A stretch of 64,000 bases of DNA from Mucilaginibacter sp. (GTDB taxonomy: Bacteria > Bacteroidota > Bacteroidia > Sphingobacteriales > Sphingobacteriaceae). The notes beneath the pieces are model-generated. The model did not search any database. It was not told the DNA's origin and saw only the letters and a program-made list of their open reading frames with translations. Location: contig NZ_JANYGH010000055.1 in assembly GCF_025362475.1 (NCBI RefSeq), positions 124,001-188,000 of the forward strand, read 5' to 3'. A program made the position numbers and the translations under genes. Shown in pieces: positions 7,741 to 16,810 of the stretch (the stretch's first letter is position 1; every line of letters begins with the position of its first letter).

Positions 7741-9221
7741 ATCACTCCGCAACCCTTATTTTTCCTCACCAGTTATTCCAGCACCATCCGGCCTTGCAAA
7801 GAGCCCGCGTTGTCTATCTGGCAGAAGAGTGGTTGTTTTTCCGGCAGTATAATTTTCACTGCCAAAAATTGGTATTACATAGGGCGAGCATGAAATTTTA
7901 CGAGGACTGGTTGCAGCAACAGGACTATACCGTTCATTATATAGAATCCAATACCCCGGAAAACGATTGCAGGCAATTAATGGCAACCCTGGCTGCTCAG
8001 CAAATCGATCAGGTTCATATGGCTGCGGTATCAGATGACTGGCTATATAAAAGAGTGCAGCACGCCTGTGATCAGAATGATATTTCGCTGCGCGTTTACG
8101 ATAGCCCCAACTTTTTAAATACGACAGAAAGCACGGCCGATTATTTCAGCAAAAAGAAAACTTATTTTCAAACCGACTTTTATAAATGGCAACGGCAACA
8201 GCGTAGTGTTTTGCTGGAAAATAATGGCCAGCCCATTGGCGGACAATGGACCTATGATTCGGATAATCGGCAGAAGTATCCTAAAAAAGAAAAAGCGCCA
8301 ATAATTGAATTACCGGAAGAAAACAAATTCATTAATGAAGCGAAAGATTATGTTAAAACAAATTTTCCAGATAACTACGGCGACGTATACACACCCTGTT
8401 TGTTTGTCGTTACCTTTGATGATGCCGCTCAATGGCTGGATGATTTTTTACGGCACCGCTTTGAAAAATTTGGTGTTTATGAAGACGCTATCGTTGCTCA
8501 GGAAACCGTGCTTAATCATTCCGTGTTAACACCGATGCTTAACATCGGGTTATTATTGCCCGGCCAGATTATTGAAGCGGCATTATCCGCTGCCCAAGAC
8601 TACGATATCCCCTTGAATTCTTTAGAGGGATTTATTCGCCAGGTTATGGGCTGGAGAGAGTTCATCCACCTGGTTTACGAACGAGAAGGCGTTAAGCAAC
8701 GTACCACTAACTACTGGAAATTTAAAAGAAAGATCCCGCATAGTTTTTGGACAGGCGATACCGGCATTGCACCTATCGATATCACCATCAAAAAAATCTT
8801 AAAGACAGGCTATTGTCATCATATTGAAAGGCTGATGGTGCTGGGGAATTTTATGCAACTATGCGAGTTTGATCCCGATGATGTTTACCGCTGGTTCATG
8901 GAAATGTTTATTGATGCGTATGACTGGGTAATGGTGCCCAATGTTTATGGAATGACGCAATTTGCCGATGGTGGCCTGATGGTGACCAAACCTTATATCA
9001 GCGGCAGTAACTATCTAATGAAAGTGAGTGACTACGAAAAAGGCGACTGGCAAAGGATATGGGAGGCGCTTTTCTGGAGGTTTATGCATGTTCACCGCAG
9101 CTTCTTTTTGTCCAATCCGCGTTTAGGCATGCTGATTAGCACATTTGATAAAATGAGTAGTGAAAAGCAACAACATCACTTAACTGCCGCCGAAAACTTT
9201 TTAATAAAATTGGATCAGTGA
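7737..9221 (+). CDS. photolyase/cryptochrome of the PhrB-related (FeS-BCP) family, cysteine-less
   Basis: 494 residues starting at ATG 7737, which shares ATGA with the preceding stop. Family marks are HQLFQHHPAL at the N-terminus, GFIRQVMGWREFIHLVYE, HHIERLMVLGNFMQL, and GMTQFADGGLMVTKPYISG. Agrobacterium PhrB holds a [4Fe-4S] cluster with Cys350, Cys438, Cys441 and Cys454. Here the region after the SDY motif reads EKGDWQRIWEALFW with no Cys, and the Cys350 position, 15 residues before HH, is Pro. The cluster therefore cannot form in the usual way. Its likely role is repair of (6-4) photoproducts or light sensing; which of the two is not decidable from sequence. Confidence 0.92.
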   Translation: MNHSATLIFPHQLFQHHPALQRARVVYLAEEWLFFRQYNFHCQKLVLHRASMKFYEDWLQQQDYTVHYIESNTPENDCRQLMATLAAQQIDQVHMAAVSDDWLYKRVQHACDQNDISLRVYDSPNFLNTTESTADYFSKKKTYFQTDFYKWQRQQRSVLLENNGQPIGGQWTYDSDNRQKYPKKEKAPIIELPEENKFINEAKDYVKTNFPDNYGDVYTPCLFVVTFDDAAQWLDDFLRHRFEKFGVYEDAIVAQETVLNHSVLTPMLNIGLLLPGQIIEAALSAAQDYDIPLNSLEGFIRQVMGWREFIHLVYEREGVKQRTTNYWKFKRKIPHSFWTGDTGIAPIDITIKKILKTGYCHHIERLMVLGNFMQLCEFDPDDVYRWFMEMFIDAYDWVMVPNVYGMTQFADGGLMVTKPYISGSNYLMKVSDYEKGDWQRIWEALFWRFMHVHRSFFLSNPRLGMLISTFDKMSSEKQQHHLTAAENFLIKLDQ

Positions 9222-9355
9222 AGCAAGTAAATAAGCAAGATTTACCTGCCAAAACCTGCCCGGTTTGTAGCCGCCCTTTTTCGTGGCGGAAGAAATGGGC
9301 AAAGAATTGGGAAGAGGTAAAATATTGCAGTGAAAAATGCAGAAATACCAAGTGA
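9218..9355 (+). CDS. DUF2256 small zinc-binding-type protein
   Basis: 45 codons from GTG 9218, overlapping the preceding stop by four bases (GTGA). It reads TCPVCSRPFSWRKKWAKNW, then VKYCSEKCRN, giving four cysteines in a CxxC...CxxxC pattern that matches the DUF2256 family. This tiny family is typically encoded beside photolyase/cryptochrome genes. It probably binds zinc; its function is unknown. The tight coupling with the photolyase suggests co-expression. I found it by reading the frame directly. Confidence 0.88.
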   Translation: MKQVNKQDLPAKTCPVCSRPFSWRKKWAKNWEEVKYCSEKCRNTK

Positions 9356-9971
9356 TCTTTTAACGATCCATGTTTTAAATAAATATGCAGTCAAAATCAC
9401 CGAAACTTTTGGCCTTTCGGCAATAAGGCAATTGATGGGCGCTAGTTGCTATTTCCCAATACGTCCAACAGGCTGCTCCACGTTACAGCATAGCGGGCAT
9501 TATCCAAGGTTTCATTGTGCGCACTGAACATGTTGTGGATGTACTGGCTTTGCTGCCAGTTAGCGTATGTTAATTTTCAAGTGCATCTTCAATATTCTGT
9601 GAGCCAAGGTATATGTAAGATGTAGCGTAAAGCTTACAAAATGACCTAATTTGCTATTTAGGAACGGAGTAATCAAAGCTTTGAAACGTGCAGTTTATCA
9701 TCCATATGAACTCAACCGCCTTGATTGCTGATTCCACTTGTATGGCTAATCATATGTTTGGTGAGCCTGTGTAGCCGAAAAGTGGCCCTGAGAAAGGAAT
9801 TTTTAGCATTGAAAATCTCTATCTTTATAGGACGTAATTCACACATTGTTAACATTTTATATTAATAAAAGAAGATTATGATAAAATATAAACATTTAGG
9901 TATACTTTTTTTTATCATGGCTGACACATAAAATGCTTGTTTTATTATTGTGCCTGCCCTCAAAATTCATC
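9356..9971. other. intergenic, no supported gene
   Basis: About 616 bases. A minus-strand open stretch (9442-9576) reads like the C-terminal end of a protein (for example HNMFSAHNETLDNARYAV), but it has no start and no family I recognise. The last 130 bases are very AT-rich and lead into the UpxY relic. Probably eroded DNA. Confidence 0.4.
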
Positions 9972-9983
9972 ACATAACTCTCA
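9972..9983 (+). promoter_or_regulatory. UpxY leader motif, copy 1
   Basis: ACATAACTCTCA, 10 bases before the start codon of the UpxY relic. The identical 12 bases occur at 25525 and 53998. The flanks also match the 25525 copy: CCCTC, then ATTCA, before it, and ATGAAAAAC after it. Confidence 0.55.
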
Positions 9984-9993
9984 AACAATTATT

Positions 9994-10197
9994 ATGAAAA
10001 ACCTTTCACAAATTAAAGAAACCGACAAATTCAGGAGAATTGCGGTAGCCATCAAGGTCCGATGGAAAAGAAAAACAGATGATCTCTTTAAAAAACAGAA
10101 CACTCATTTATTTTGGCCGGCAATTAAAACAAAGCGAAAGTCGCTTTTTGAATTTAATGTAGCTGACCTTAATGTCTTTAAGTTTAGTGCAATTTAG
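9994..10197 (+). pseudogene. decayed UpxY/NusG-like antiterminator (N-terminal half only)
   Basis: 67 codons from ATG 9994. The segment VRWKRKTDDLFKKQN...FWPAIKTKRK aligns with SRWEKKVDKLLKMQN...FCPTIKTKHR of the intact copy at 54021, so this is the NGN domain. The conserved SYLFV segment is lost and the frame ends before any KOW domain. The downstream companion HTH gene is preserved. It is therefore an inactivated duplicate of the regulator cassette on the far side of the EPS locus. Confidence 0.75.
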
Positions 10198-10385
10198 TAT
10201 TTGGCCAATTAATGGCTAAGGCGAGATAGAAACAGTATTTTAAGCTTAATCATCACTATTGCGGCGAACTTGAAATTTACACATAAATTAAAACTATGAA
10301 TTAAATTCAATTTCATAATAAATTAAAGGCCGCTGATGCTCATGGTTTAAGATCTTATTTTTTTAAACTTTTAAATGATGCTACT

Positions 10386-10790
10386 GTGGAAAAACATTAC
10401 GGACAAATTGTGGAAATGCTGGTTAGAAAAAAAGGATTCAGCATTAGTGAAATCGCTCGTTTAACGCATGTTAATCGTAGATCTGTGTATAATTGGTTTA
10501 ATCAGAAATATTTAAAAACAGAAATAATTTATAGAATTGGACTAATTCTTAAACATGACTTTTCATCTGAATTCCCCAATTTATTTACTAAAGAAGATTT
10601 TGGAGAAATTCTTAATTACAAACAACCAGATAGCGATGATCCAATATTCTGGGAATTGCCGACGCACCATGTATGGAAAGACCGATACATTACACTTTTA
10701 GAAAACTATAATAAACTGCTTTTAGATTTCACAAAGCTTTACGCTTCTGACAATCAAAATGACGCATCACCCTCACAAATGCGGCAATAA
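10386..10790 (+). CDS. small HTH DNA-binding protein, UpxY companion (copy 1)
   Basis: 134 residues beginning at GTG 10386 (MEKHYGQIVEML); the upstream ATGs at 10375 and 10378 are out of frame. A helix-turn-helix lies at about residues 17-42 (ISEIARLTHVNRRSVYNWF), followed by a conserved helical tail with HHVW. It is about two-thirds identical by eye to the protein at 54633, with the difference concentrated in the C-terminal tail. It stays open although the adjacent UpxY has decayed, so it may still act, perhaps as a transcription regulator of EPS genes. I do not know a name for the family. Confidence 0.85.
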   Translation: MEKHYGQIVEMLVRKKGFSISEIARLTHVNRRSVYNWFNQKYLKTEIIYRIGLILKHDFSSEFPNLFTKEDFGEILNYKQPDSDDPIFWELPTHHVWKDRYITLLENYNKLLLDFTKLYASDNQNDASPSQMRQ

Positions 10791-10816
10791 CATGTCATAA
10801 TTAAAATGTTTCAATA

Positions 10817-10848
10817 GCATACAGGCAGTCTGAAGGTTGCCTGTATGC
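10817..10848. terminator. hairpin terminator between convergent genes
   Basis: GCATACAGGCA / TGCCTGTATGC, an 11-bp perfect stem with a 10-base loop, 27 bases after the HTH stop and 64 bases beyond the end of the leftward dehydrogenase-like gene. The flanks are AT-rich rather than a strong T run. Confidence 0.6.
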
Positions 10849-10911
10849 ATATTTATCTGGTACAAGTTTGCAATACTTAAGAATGAATTTGGCTTGGGGT
10901 TTGGCCTTCAG

Positions 10912-13113
10912 TTATTCTATTATTACTTTACTACTATGTGTAATGCCTGAATAGGTAACATTTATAATGTAAATACCTTTAGGTAAAGATTCGCTGTTAA
11001 TATTTATTTTATTTTCTCCGTTAACAACCTCAATTGTTTTTTTGTAAACCTTTAAGCCAGTAAAATTGGTAACGATCACCTCTCCGCGATGTGCTTTAGA
11101 TGCATTGAATTTTAAATTTATTGCATTTCGTGCCGGATTTGGATAAACCAATAATTCCTCGGAAACTATATCTGTAGGCGCAGCTACTGAATCTGTTGAG
11201 GTAAATTTTGCCTGTGCAGACTGAATAAAGGGCGACAAGCGGTTGCATGATATGGGGGTTTCCATACTGCCACCAGGCAATTGCCAGCTAACTGATAAAT
11301 TATCACCGCCGGTGTTTTCTTTTTGAAGGGCCTCAATATAATACCTGGTTCCGGCCTTTAAAGCTATGGGGGCGGACTTTTGAGTTGCATATTTGTTATA
11401 TTGCCTTGAATAAGAATAAGCGTTAACAGTAGCTATCTTCTTTTTGTGCGTTGTTGTAGCATCTGTACTTACCCAAAGTTCGGCTACATCATCGGCAGCT
11501 AAGAAAAAGGTGTAGTTACCATTTGCGGGCGCTGTAACATACCCCCTGATGCGTACACCATAGCTATCGCCCGTGTTCAGTGGAGATTCAAATGAAGTTA
11601 GCCTGGTTGTAATAGTAGGATGATCGGGATAGTTTTTATTAGCAGTTAAATTACTTACCAGGTTACCAGGAATATTATTATATTGCTCCCTGGTAACATA
11701 TGATTGATTACCGCAGGGCGCAGGTACAGGCATCTCTACCTTCCATATCTTGGGCGACGAGCCACCGTATTCAAGTACATATATTATATTTCCCACCAAT
11801 TCCGCATCTACGGGATTGTTAAATTTCCATGCTATGCGGTGAGTTTGGATTCTATAATTGTCAGTAACGTTATCGTATATAAATTGTACATGAAGTAAAT
11901 CCTGACCCGGGTCTGCAAATGGACCAATTTCCTTGGATGTATCTGAAACACCCGCCGTCCAGCCCAATAAAAAACCATGCCCTTTAAACTCATCTGTCAA
12001 AAGGCTATCTCTGTCAAACACGAGCCCTAGGGGCGACCGATGGCTTGTAAATGTGGTCATTTTTAGCCCCGTTCCGTTCGCATCCAAAATTTCGCCGGTT
12101 TTAGGATCTCTAACTTTATCAGCATCAGTACCGATATTTACAATTCCCGCTGTAAAAATGCGGTTAGGCTTCTTTGGATACGCCAGATCGTTATAAAAAA
12201 AACCTTTTTTTGCGCCGTTGCAATTGGGATTAAGTAATTTATCGGTAGCTGGGTTATATCCTGCAAATTGCATGGGCGTTTCATTGCCACCCAAATTCCA
12301 CGGAAAGCCGTAAAAATGGCCCTGCCTTATCCAATTTAATTCGTCTGGATCGTCTCTGTCGCCTGAGTTTTCGCATCCGTACAAATTCCCGTCGGTCCCG
12401 AAAGCCAGATCAAAACTATTTCTCGTTCCATCCGCATAAAGATACCCCAACGTCGCCAATCTTGCCGAATCATTTGGCAACACCAGGTTTGACGAATTGA
12501 TGGGGATTCTAAATATTGCAGACGTAAGGGGTTCTTCTCTCAAATCTGTTTTTAAGCCCTTCCTTGTCTGAATTTCGCCGTGATCAGTTCTGGATCCACT
12601 GCTGATAAAAAGATAGTTGCTGTCCGGACTAACTACTAATCCACTATACCCATGATTATAAGCGGTGTTGGTATAACCATATTTTTCGGTTGTCATGACC
12701 TGTGTCCAGGTTCTCTTTCCTGTATTCTGCAATGTACCCTTTACAATTTTGCCTTCATAACTAATGCTATCCGCATTTCGGTTACCTATCAGGAAAAGCG
12801 ATTTTCCCTTAAATGCCATTCCCTGAAGTAATGTTATTCCATGATCTGTTGCTGTGGCTCTCAACACACTGGTGTAAGTGCCGTTGCTATTCATAACCTC
12901 ATAAACATCTCCGTTTTGATTTACAAAAAACAAGTGGCCAGATACGGGATCTCGGGCCAGCCTTGAGCAGCCGGTTGGTACATCTAAAAGCTTGGTGACT
13001 TTTATATCAGTCCTGAGTGAAACTGGTAAACCTTGCGCCTTCACAGATTTGATCATTACAATTTCTGACACTAACAGAAATGCTAACTGTAGTAACTTTG
13101 TGCTGCGTTTCAT
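10912..13113 (-). CDS. secreted PQQ-sugar-dehydrogenase-like beta-propeller with PA14 and T9SS sorting domain
   Basis: 733 residues. Signal peptide about 1-26 (ending VKAQG). About 35-460 is a GSDH/glucose-sorbosone dehydrogenase-like propeller with the signatures DLAFGTDGNLYGCENSG and DPDELNWIRQGHFYGFPW. About 470-640 is PA14-like (GYVTAPANGNYTFFLAADD). Residues about 655-733 are a type A T9SS C-terminal domain (LLVYPNPARNAINLKF, PKGIYIINV). It is expected to be exported across the outer membrane and surface-attached or released. Sugar oxidation is possible, but the PQQ-site residues were not verified. It stands alone with its own 3' hairpin and is the left-most matrix-type protein of the EPS region. 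Confidence 0.88.
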   Translation of the reverse strand: MKRSTKLLQLAFLLVSEIVMIKSVKAQGLPVSLRTDIKVTKLLDVPTGCSRLARDPVSGHLFFVNQNGDVYEVMNSNGTYTSVLRATATDHGITLLQGMAFKGKSLFLIGNRNADSISYEGKIVKGTLQNTGKRTWTQVMTTEKYGYTNTAYNHGYSGLVVSPDSNYLFISSGSRTDHGEIQTRKGLKTDLREEPLTSAIFRIPINSSNLVLPNDSARLATLGYLYADGTRNSFDLAFGTDGNLYGCENSGDRDDPDELNWIRQGHFYGFPWNLGGNETPMQFAGYNPATDKLLNPNCNGAKKGFFYNDLAYPKKPNRIFTAGIVNIGTDADKVRDPKTGEILDANGTGLKMTTFTSHRSPLGLVFDRDSLLTDEFKGHGFLLGWTAGVSDTSKEIGPFADPGQDLLHVQFIYDNVTDNYRIQTHRIAWKFNNPVDAELVGNIIYVLEYGGSSPKIWKVEMPVPAPCGNQSYVTREQYNNIPGNLVSNLTANKNYPDHPTITTRLTSFESPLNTGDSYGVRIRGYVTAPANGNYTFFLAADDVAELWVSTDATTTHKKKIATVNAYSYSRQYNKYATQKSAPIALKAGTRYYIEALQKENTGGDNLSVSWQLPGGSMETPISCNRLSPFIQSAQAKFTSTDSVAAPTDIVSEELLVYPNPARNAINLKFNASKAHRGEVIVTNFTGLKVYKKTIEVVNGENKININSESLPKGIYIINVTYSGITHSSKVIIE

Positions 13114-13423
13114 GATAAAGGTTATTTAGATATATATTAGCTTATGACCAGAAATGGTAACCCAGGGACAGCTTATAGTATCAAACATTGGCTTAAGGTA
13201 AATTCAAATATTTAAACTTATCGTAAGTATTTAGATTACTGCAAGTTATAATCTATAATACAAAAATTTAACAATTAGTAATTATTGTATATCCAACTGT
13301 GAAATATTGGCAAATTTTATTCCTTTTTAATCAACTCATAATTAAATTGATTTCTTTTATTGAAGGCTATCCCGGAAATCTTGCTGTATTGTTTTATTGA
13401 TGCAAACGTGTCTAAAAAAAACA

Positions 13424-13453
13424 AAGCTCACGACCATTAAGGTGCGTGAGCTT
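13424..13453 (-). terminator. intrinsic terminator, leftward
   Basis: AAGCTCACG / CGTGAGCTT stem. On the minus strand it is followed by TTTG and eight T. It serves the leftward glycosidase gene or read-through from it. Confidence 0.7.
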
Positions 13454-13620
13454 CTGCATTTTTGTTAATCAATAACCCTATTAACTAATAGTGAAATCAA
13501 CAAGCAACTTATTAATTTGTTTATAAAAACGTATTCCTAATACTACTATTTTAACAGTTATAGCTAATTCTACTTGTAAATAATTGAAATTATAACACAA
13601 AAAAATATTCTTTAAATAAG

Positions 13621-13657
13621 GAAAGAGGCTGCATCTATTGATGAACCAGCCTCTTTC
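13621..13657 (-). terminator. hairpin just after the glycosidase gene
   Basis: GAAAGAGGCTG / CAGCCTCTTTC, an 11-bp perfect stem starting 37 bases after the stop at 13694. The T tract is weak, so it may be an RNA-stabilising 3' end acting with the terminator at 13424. Confidence 0.55.
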
Positions 13658-13693
13658 AACCAAGTAATAAGTTTTTTTTAACCGGTTACTTTT

Positions 13694-15208
13694 CTATTTA
13701 TTAGCTACAAAGGTTTGTGCTACTATTTTCATTGAATATTTATCATACATGGATGTCCATTTTAATAAACCAAAACTTTTCTCGGCCGACGCTCTCTCCG
13801 GTTCATCAAAAAGCTCATAGCATAACACTGCTCCTACTTTAGGATTTTTCTTCACTTTTTTTACAAAGTTGGATAAGAAATCGCTTTGAACTTGCTCAAT
13901 ATTAGCAACCGCATCCGGCCTTTGACCAACCTCTGTAAACCAAATAGGTTTATTAAACAAACTTGTCAGCTTTAATGAAATATCGGGTATTTTAATTCTT
14001 GTAGCAGTTGCTTCCATATCAGAATACCAATGCCATGCAACAATATTAAATTTATTCCCGTACGATATCATATACTGAAGGAAGTAGTAATGCAACCAAC
14101 CTGCATCAATCATAGTTTGAGCAGTTGGCTGTATGGATTTAATACCATCATCCAAGCCTTTTAAGTAAGCCGCCGCTATTTTAAGCTTGTTGGCGTCATA
14201 ATCTGTTGATACGTCACCATTGCCTCCTTTAAGTACCTTGTTGTCAATCTCATTACCCAACTCATAGTATTTAAAGTATCCGGCATTTTTAGTTGCGGTT
14301 TTTACACCAAGCGATTTCCCGGTAGCATAAGCGCTGCTTTCGCTGGCAGAAAAATCAAGGCTTGTGGTATTAATCATCGGCAAAATTGTAACACCGTTGG
14401 CCGAAGCCGCCTTATAAAGTGGCAAAAAGATATTTGAAAGCGGGATGGAACCGTCGGAATTGATGTTAATATTTTGACGGTAACAGCTCATCCCCATTTT
14501 AGTTAGAAGTGATATTTGATCTTCCTGGCTAACTGTCATGTAAGCCGGTAATCCTAATGAATGTCCGTTAACACCTAACATAAAAGAATTGGTACTGCCG
14601 GTTGTTTCATCTGATGGTGTGGCAATAGGCGCTGATGTTTTAACTTTAGCTTTAGCAAAAACAAAATATTGATTTAATATGCCTGCAGCACCGCTCGCAT
14701 TAGCACCGCCAAGTTTTACAGTGCCTGCATCAAAAACTTTACTGTATAGTGCATAATAGGTAACTTTTGAGTCATTCAGAGAAACCGTGGCTTTAAGCTT
14801 TGTCCAGGCTTTTAACCAGGTTGGTAAAGACGTTGCTCTCGGATCGAAGGCAACGTAAACCGTTGAAGCTTGACTCAAGTTAAAAGACATGTACGACGAT
14901 GAGGCGTTACTCTTATCGGCATTGGCCGTTTTGATCATGTCAAGATTAGCGAGGGAATCAGGTACGCCTGTAATGGCATAATTCCGGTCAATGTAGTAGG
15001 CTGAACCTTTTATTAAAACAGATACTTGATTAGTTAAACCGCTTGCAACAACTACATTGCTAATGACGGATGAACTGGTTGCGGAGGTTGCAAAACTTGT
15101 AGTTGCATTGTTTGACAGTGTTAAATCTGGGCTGGTAGCTTCCTTTTTACAAGCAGAGAATGAAAAAGCAAGCGCAGCAAAAAGGGCAATTCTTTTTGGA
15201 TACGACAT
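13694..15208 (-). CDS. lipoprotein with N-terminal beta domain and clan GH-A glycoside hydrolase-like barrel
   Basis: 504 residues. Lipobox FSAC with Cys20, so a lipoprotein, followed by KKE. About 55-185 is a discoidin/CBM-like beta domain (STVYVAFDPRATSLPTWL). About 205-500 is a TIM-barrel: FMLGVNGHSLG at strand 1, YYELGNEID as the probable acid/base Glu after strand 4, AWHWYSDM, and IWFTEVGQ as the probable nucleophile Glu after strand 7. It is paralogous to the genes at 16811 and 18555. The EPS context suggests a hydrolase or transglycosylase for the local polysaccharide, analogous to PslG in Pseudomonas; the substrate is unknown. Confidence 0.82.
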   Translation of the reverse strand: MSYPKRIALFAALAFSFSACKKEATSPDLTLSNNATTSFATSATSSSVISNVVVASGLTNQVSVLIKGSAYYIDRNYAITGVPDSLANLDMIKTANADKSNASSSYMSFNLSQASTVYVAFDPRATSLPTWLKAWTKLKATVSLNDSKVTYYALYSKVFDAGTVKLGGANASGAAGILNQYFVFAKAKVKTSAPIATPSDETTGSTNSFMLGVNGHSLGLPAYMTVSQEDQISLLTKMGMSCYRQNININSDGSIPLSNIFLPLYKAASANGVTILPMINTTSLDFSASESSAYATGKSLGVKTATKNAGYFKYYELGNEIDNKVLKGGNGDVSTDYDANKLKIAAAYLKGLDDGIKSIQPTAQTMIDAGWLHYYFLQYMISYGNKFNIVAWHWYSDMEATATRIKIPDISLKLTSLFNKPIWFTEVGQRPDAVANIEQVQSDFLSNFVKKVKKNPKVGAVLCYELFDEPERASAEKSFGLLKWTSMYDKYSMKIVAQTFVANK

Positions 15209-15740
15209 GAATTTAATATTTTAATCAATAGTTAATTTCCGCTCTTAACGGGAGAATTAACGTCTTAGTTACATTTTTTCTTTTGTTATTTTTTAATCAA
15301 CTGAACCTCAACTGATTTCTTTTCAATTTTTACAGAAAAAGGCTCATTCTGATCATTTTTATCAACCAATTTAAATTGTCATTATATTATTTTAACGTTT
15401 ATTGTTAATTTATTTAACCCAATGCTATATTCATGAAACAAAAAAGCCTCACCAATTCAATCAAGTCGAATTTGATAGCAATAAGTGTTAAGAAAACGTC
15501 AATAACCTTCCAAATCTTATACGCGAAGACAAAAAATAGACAATTTGATTGATTATTGAGAAAATAACACAAAAAAATGCTATATTTTGGTTAGATAAGT
15601 GTTTTTAGGCATTAAATTGTTAGAAATATAGATACGAAAATTGCGACATGAGTTATAGTTAAGGCAATTTAAACCTATAATTAATAACAAAACTAAAACC
15701 CATCTGTTTAATTTACAGTTATTTACCACAATCGGCGAAC
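15209..15740. other. intergenic, divergent promoter region
   Basis: 532 AT-rich bases between a leftward lipoprotein gene and a small rightward frame. I see no gene or strong hairpin in it. Confidence 0.45.
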
Positions 15741-15941
15741 ATGAATAAATTAACAGAAAGCGCAAGTAAAGTTTTAAAAAATAATAGCTTCCTAATGAAA
15801 GGAGATTGCGAAATTATACCCTATAAAAGTGGCAAACACACCAAACTGATATTTAAAATAAATGGGGAGATACGAAACATTGAATTTTACTTTTCAACTT
15901 CGGAACTAAAATTGATATTTGATCTGATAGAAAATCTTTAA
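15741..15941 (+). CDS. small hypothetical protein
   Basis: 66 codons, MNKLTESASKVLKNNSF through IFDLIENL. Its composition is balanced and protein-like, with a beta-beta-alpha look (EIIPYKSGKHTKLIFKI, then IRNIEFYFSTSELKLIFDL). It has no close motif and a weak ribosome-binding site, and it is isolated in a 1.6-kb gene-poor stretch. It could be real or chance. Confidence 0.4.
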   Translation: MNKLTESASKVLKNNSFLMKGDCEIIPYKSGKHTKLIFKINGEIRNIEFYFSTSELKLIFDLIENL

Positions 15942-16810
15942 TTATTTTAACATCCCTCCTTCTTTGAGATGTAGATTAATGTCATGTAACTCAACGAGAT
16001 CAAATTTTTATATGTTTTCTTTTTAAATGAAAACGGCTTCTCTCGTAAAATGGCCAAATCACATAAGCCCATTTAATTTTGCTTTTCCATATTTGAGAAA
16101 CCTTTCAAAGCAAAAACTTGCGATAGGATATTTGCGTATCACTATCGTATAGACGTACTCATTGGCAGATTTTGCGAATGTTGTTATCTATCTATCAATT
16201 CGCAGCCGATAATTATACTAAAAAGTTGACTCTCAATAAGTTCATACTTTTTTACAACTTTTTATCGTTTCACACCCAATTAACATTTTTGATAAAAAAA
16301 AATATCACTTTTGCGCCTTATAGCGTTTTGAGGTTTCAAAAGAAAATGCTGTCATAAAAATTAGGTTAAGCCGAATAAAGGTTTATCAATAATAAAGAGA
16401 TAAAGCAGCCTTAAGGGATAACTTATGAATGTATAGTACTTATTCTTAGAATATCTAATACCATGAAAAAATAATTGATATTCATTGGAATAACAAAGAT
16501 TAATCTGGATAAAAAACAAGAATAATATATTGTAACAATACTGATAATGACGTTCAATTTAAAGTGGTTTTGATTCCTTAACGAAAAAAAAGTCGTTTTT
16601 TTTCGTTAAGGAAAAATCACTCCTCAAAAGGCGATAAACCGCTTATATACAAATAGTTTTAGCCTACAACCTATTGTTTTAAAATGATTGTTTTTTGATA
16701 TAATTTCAAATTATCAATCGATTTAATACAACTTTTTAACATTTTTTAACGTTAAGTTTCCACAAACGCATTTTTATTAACTTTTAAATAACCCTATTAA
16801 AACAACTCAA
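15942..16810. other. long gene-poor stretch with one strong hairpin
   Basis: 869 AT-rich bases before the second glycosidase gene. A 61-codon frame at 16172 is low-complexity and not accepted. The one clear structure is the hairpin at 16574-16613. Confidence 0.5.
16574..16613. repeat. 18-bp perfect inverted repeat
   Basis: TTCCTTAACGAAAAAAAA, loop GTCG, then the exact reverse complement. Either strand ends in an A/T-rich stem, so it could act as a terminator. No gene ends nearby: the closest upstream frame stops 630 bases away and the next start is about 200 bases on. Its role is open. Confidence 0.7.

Larger units (their letters stand above)
13114..13693. other. intergenic with two hairpins
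   Basis: 580 bases between two leftward genes. It contains the two hairpins listed separately and presumably the promoter of the beta-propeller gene. The short frames inside are low-complexity AT-rich sequence. Confidence 0.5.

Noticed and set aside
9330..9527. 65-codon plus-strand frame beginning inside the DUF2256 gene
   Set aside because: It is out of frame with DUF2256, which has a clear Cys pattern, and has no protein-like motif.
9442..9576. Minus-strand open stretch reading like a protein C-terminus
   Set aside because: No start codon, only about 44 codons, no recognisable family; possible relic but not supportable.
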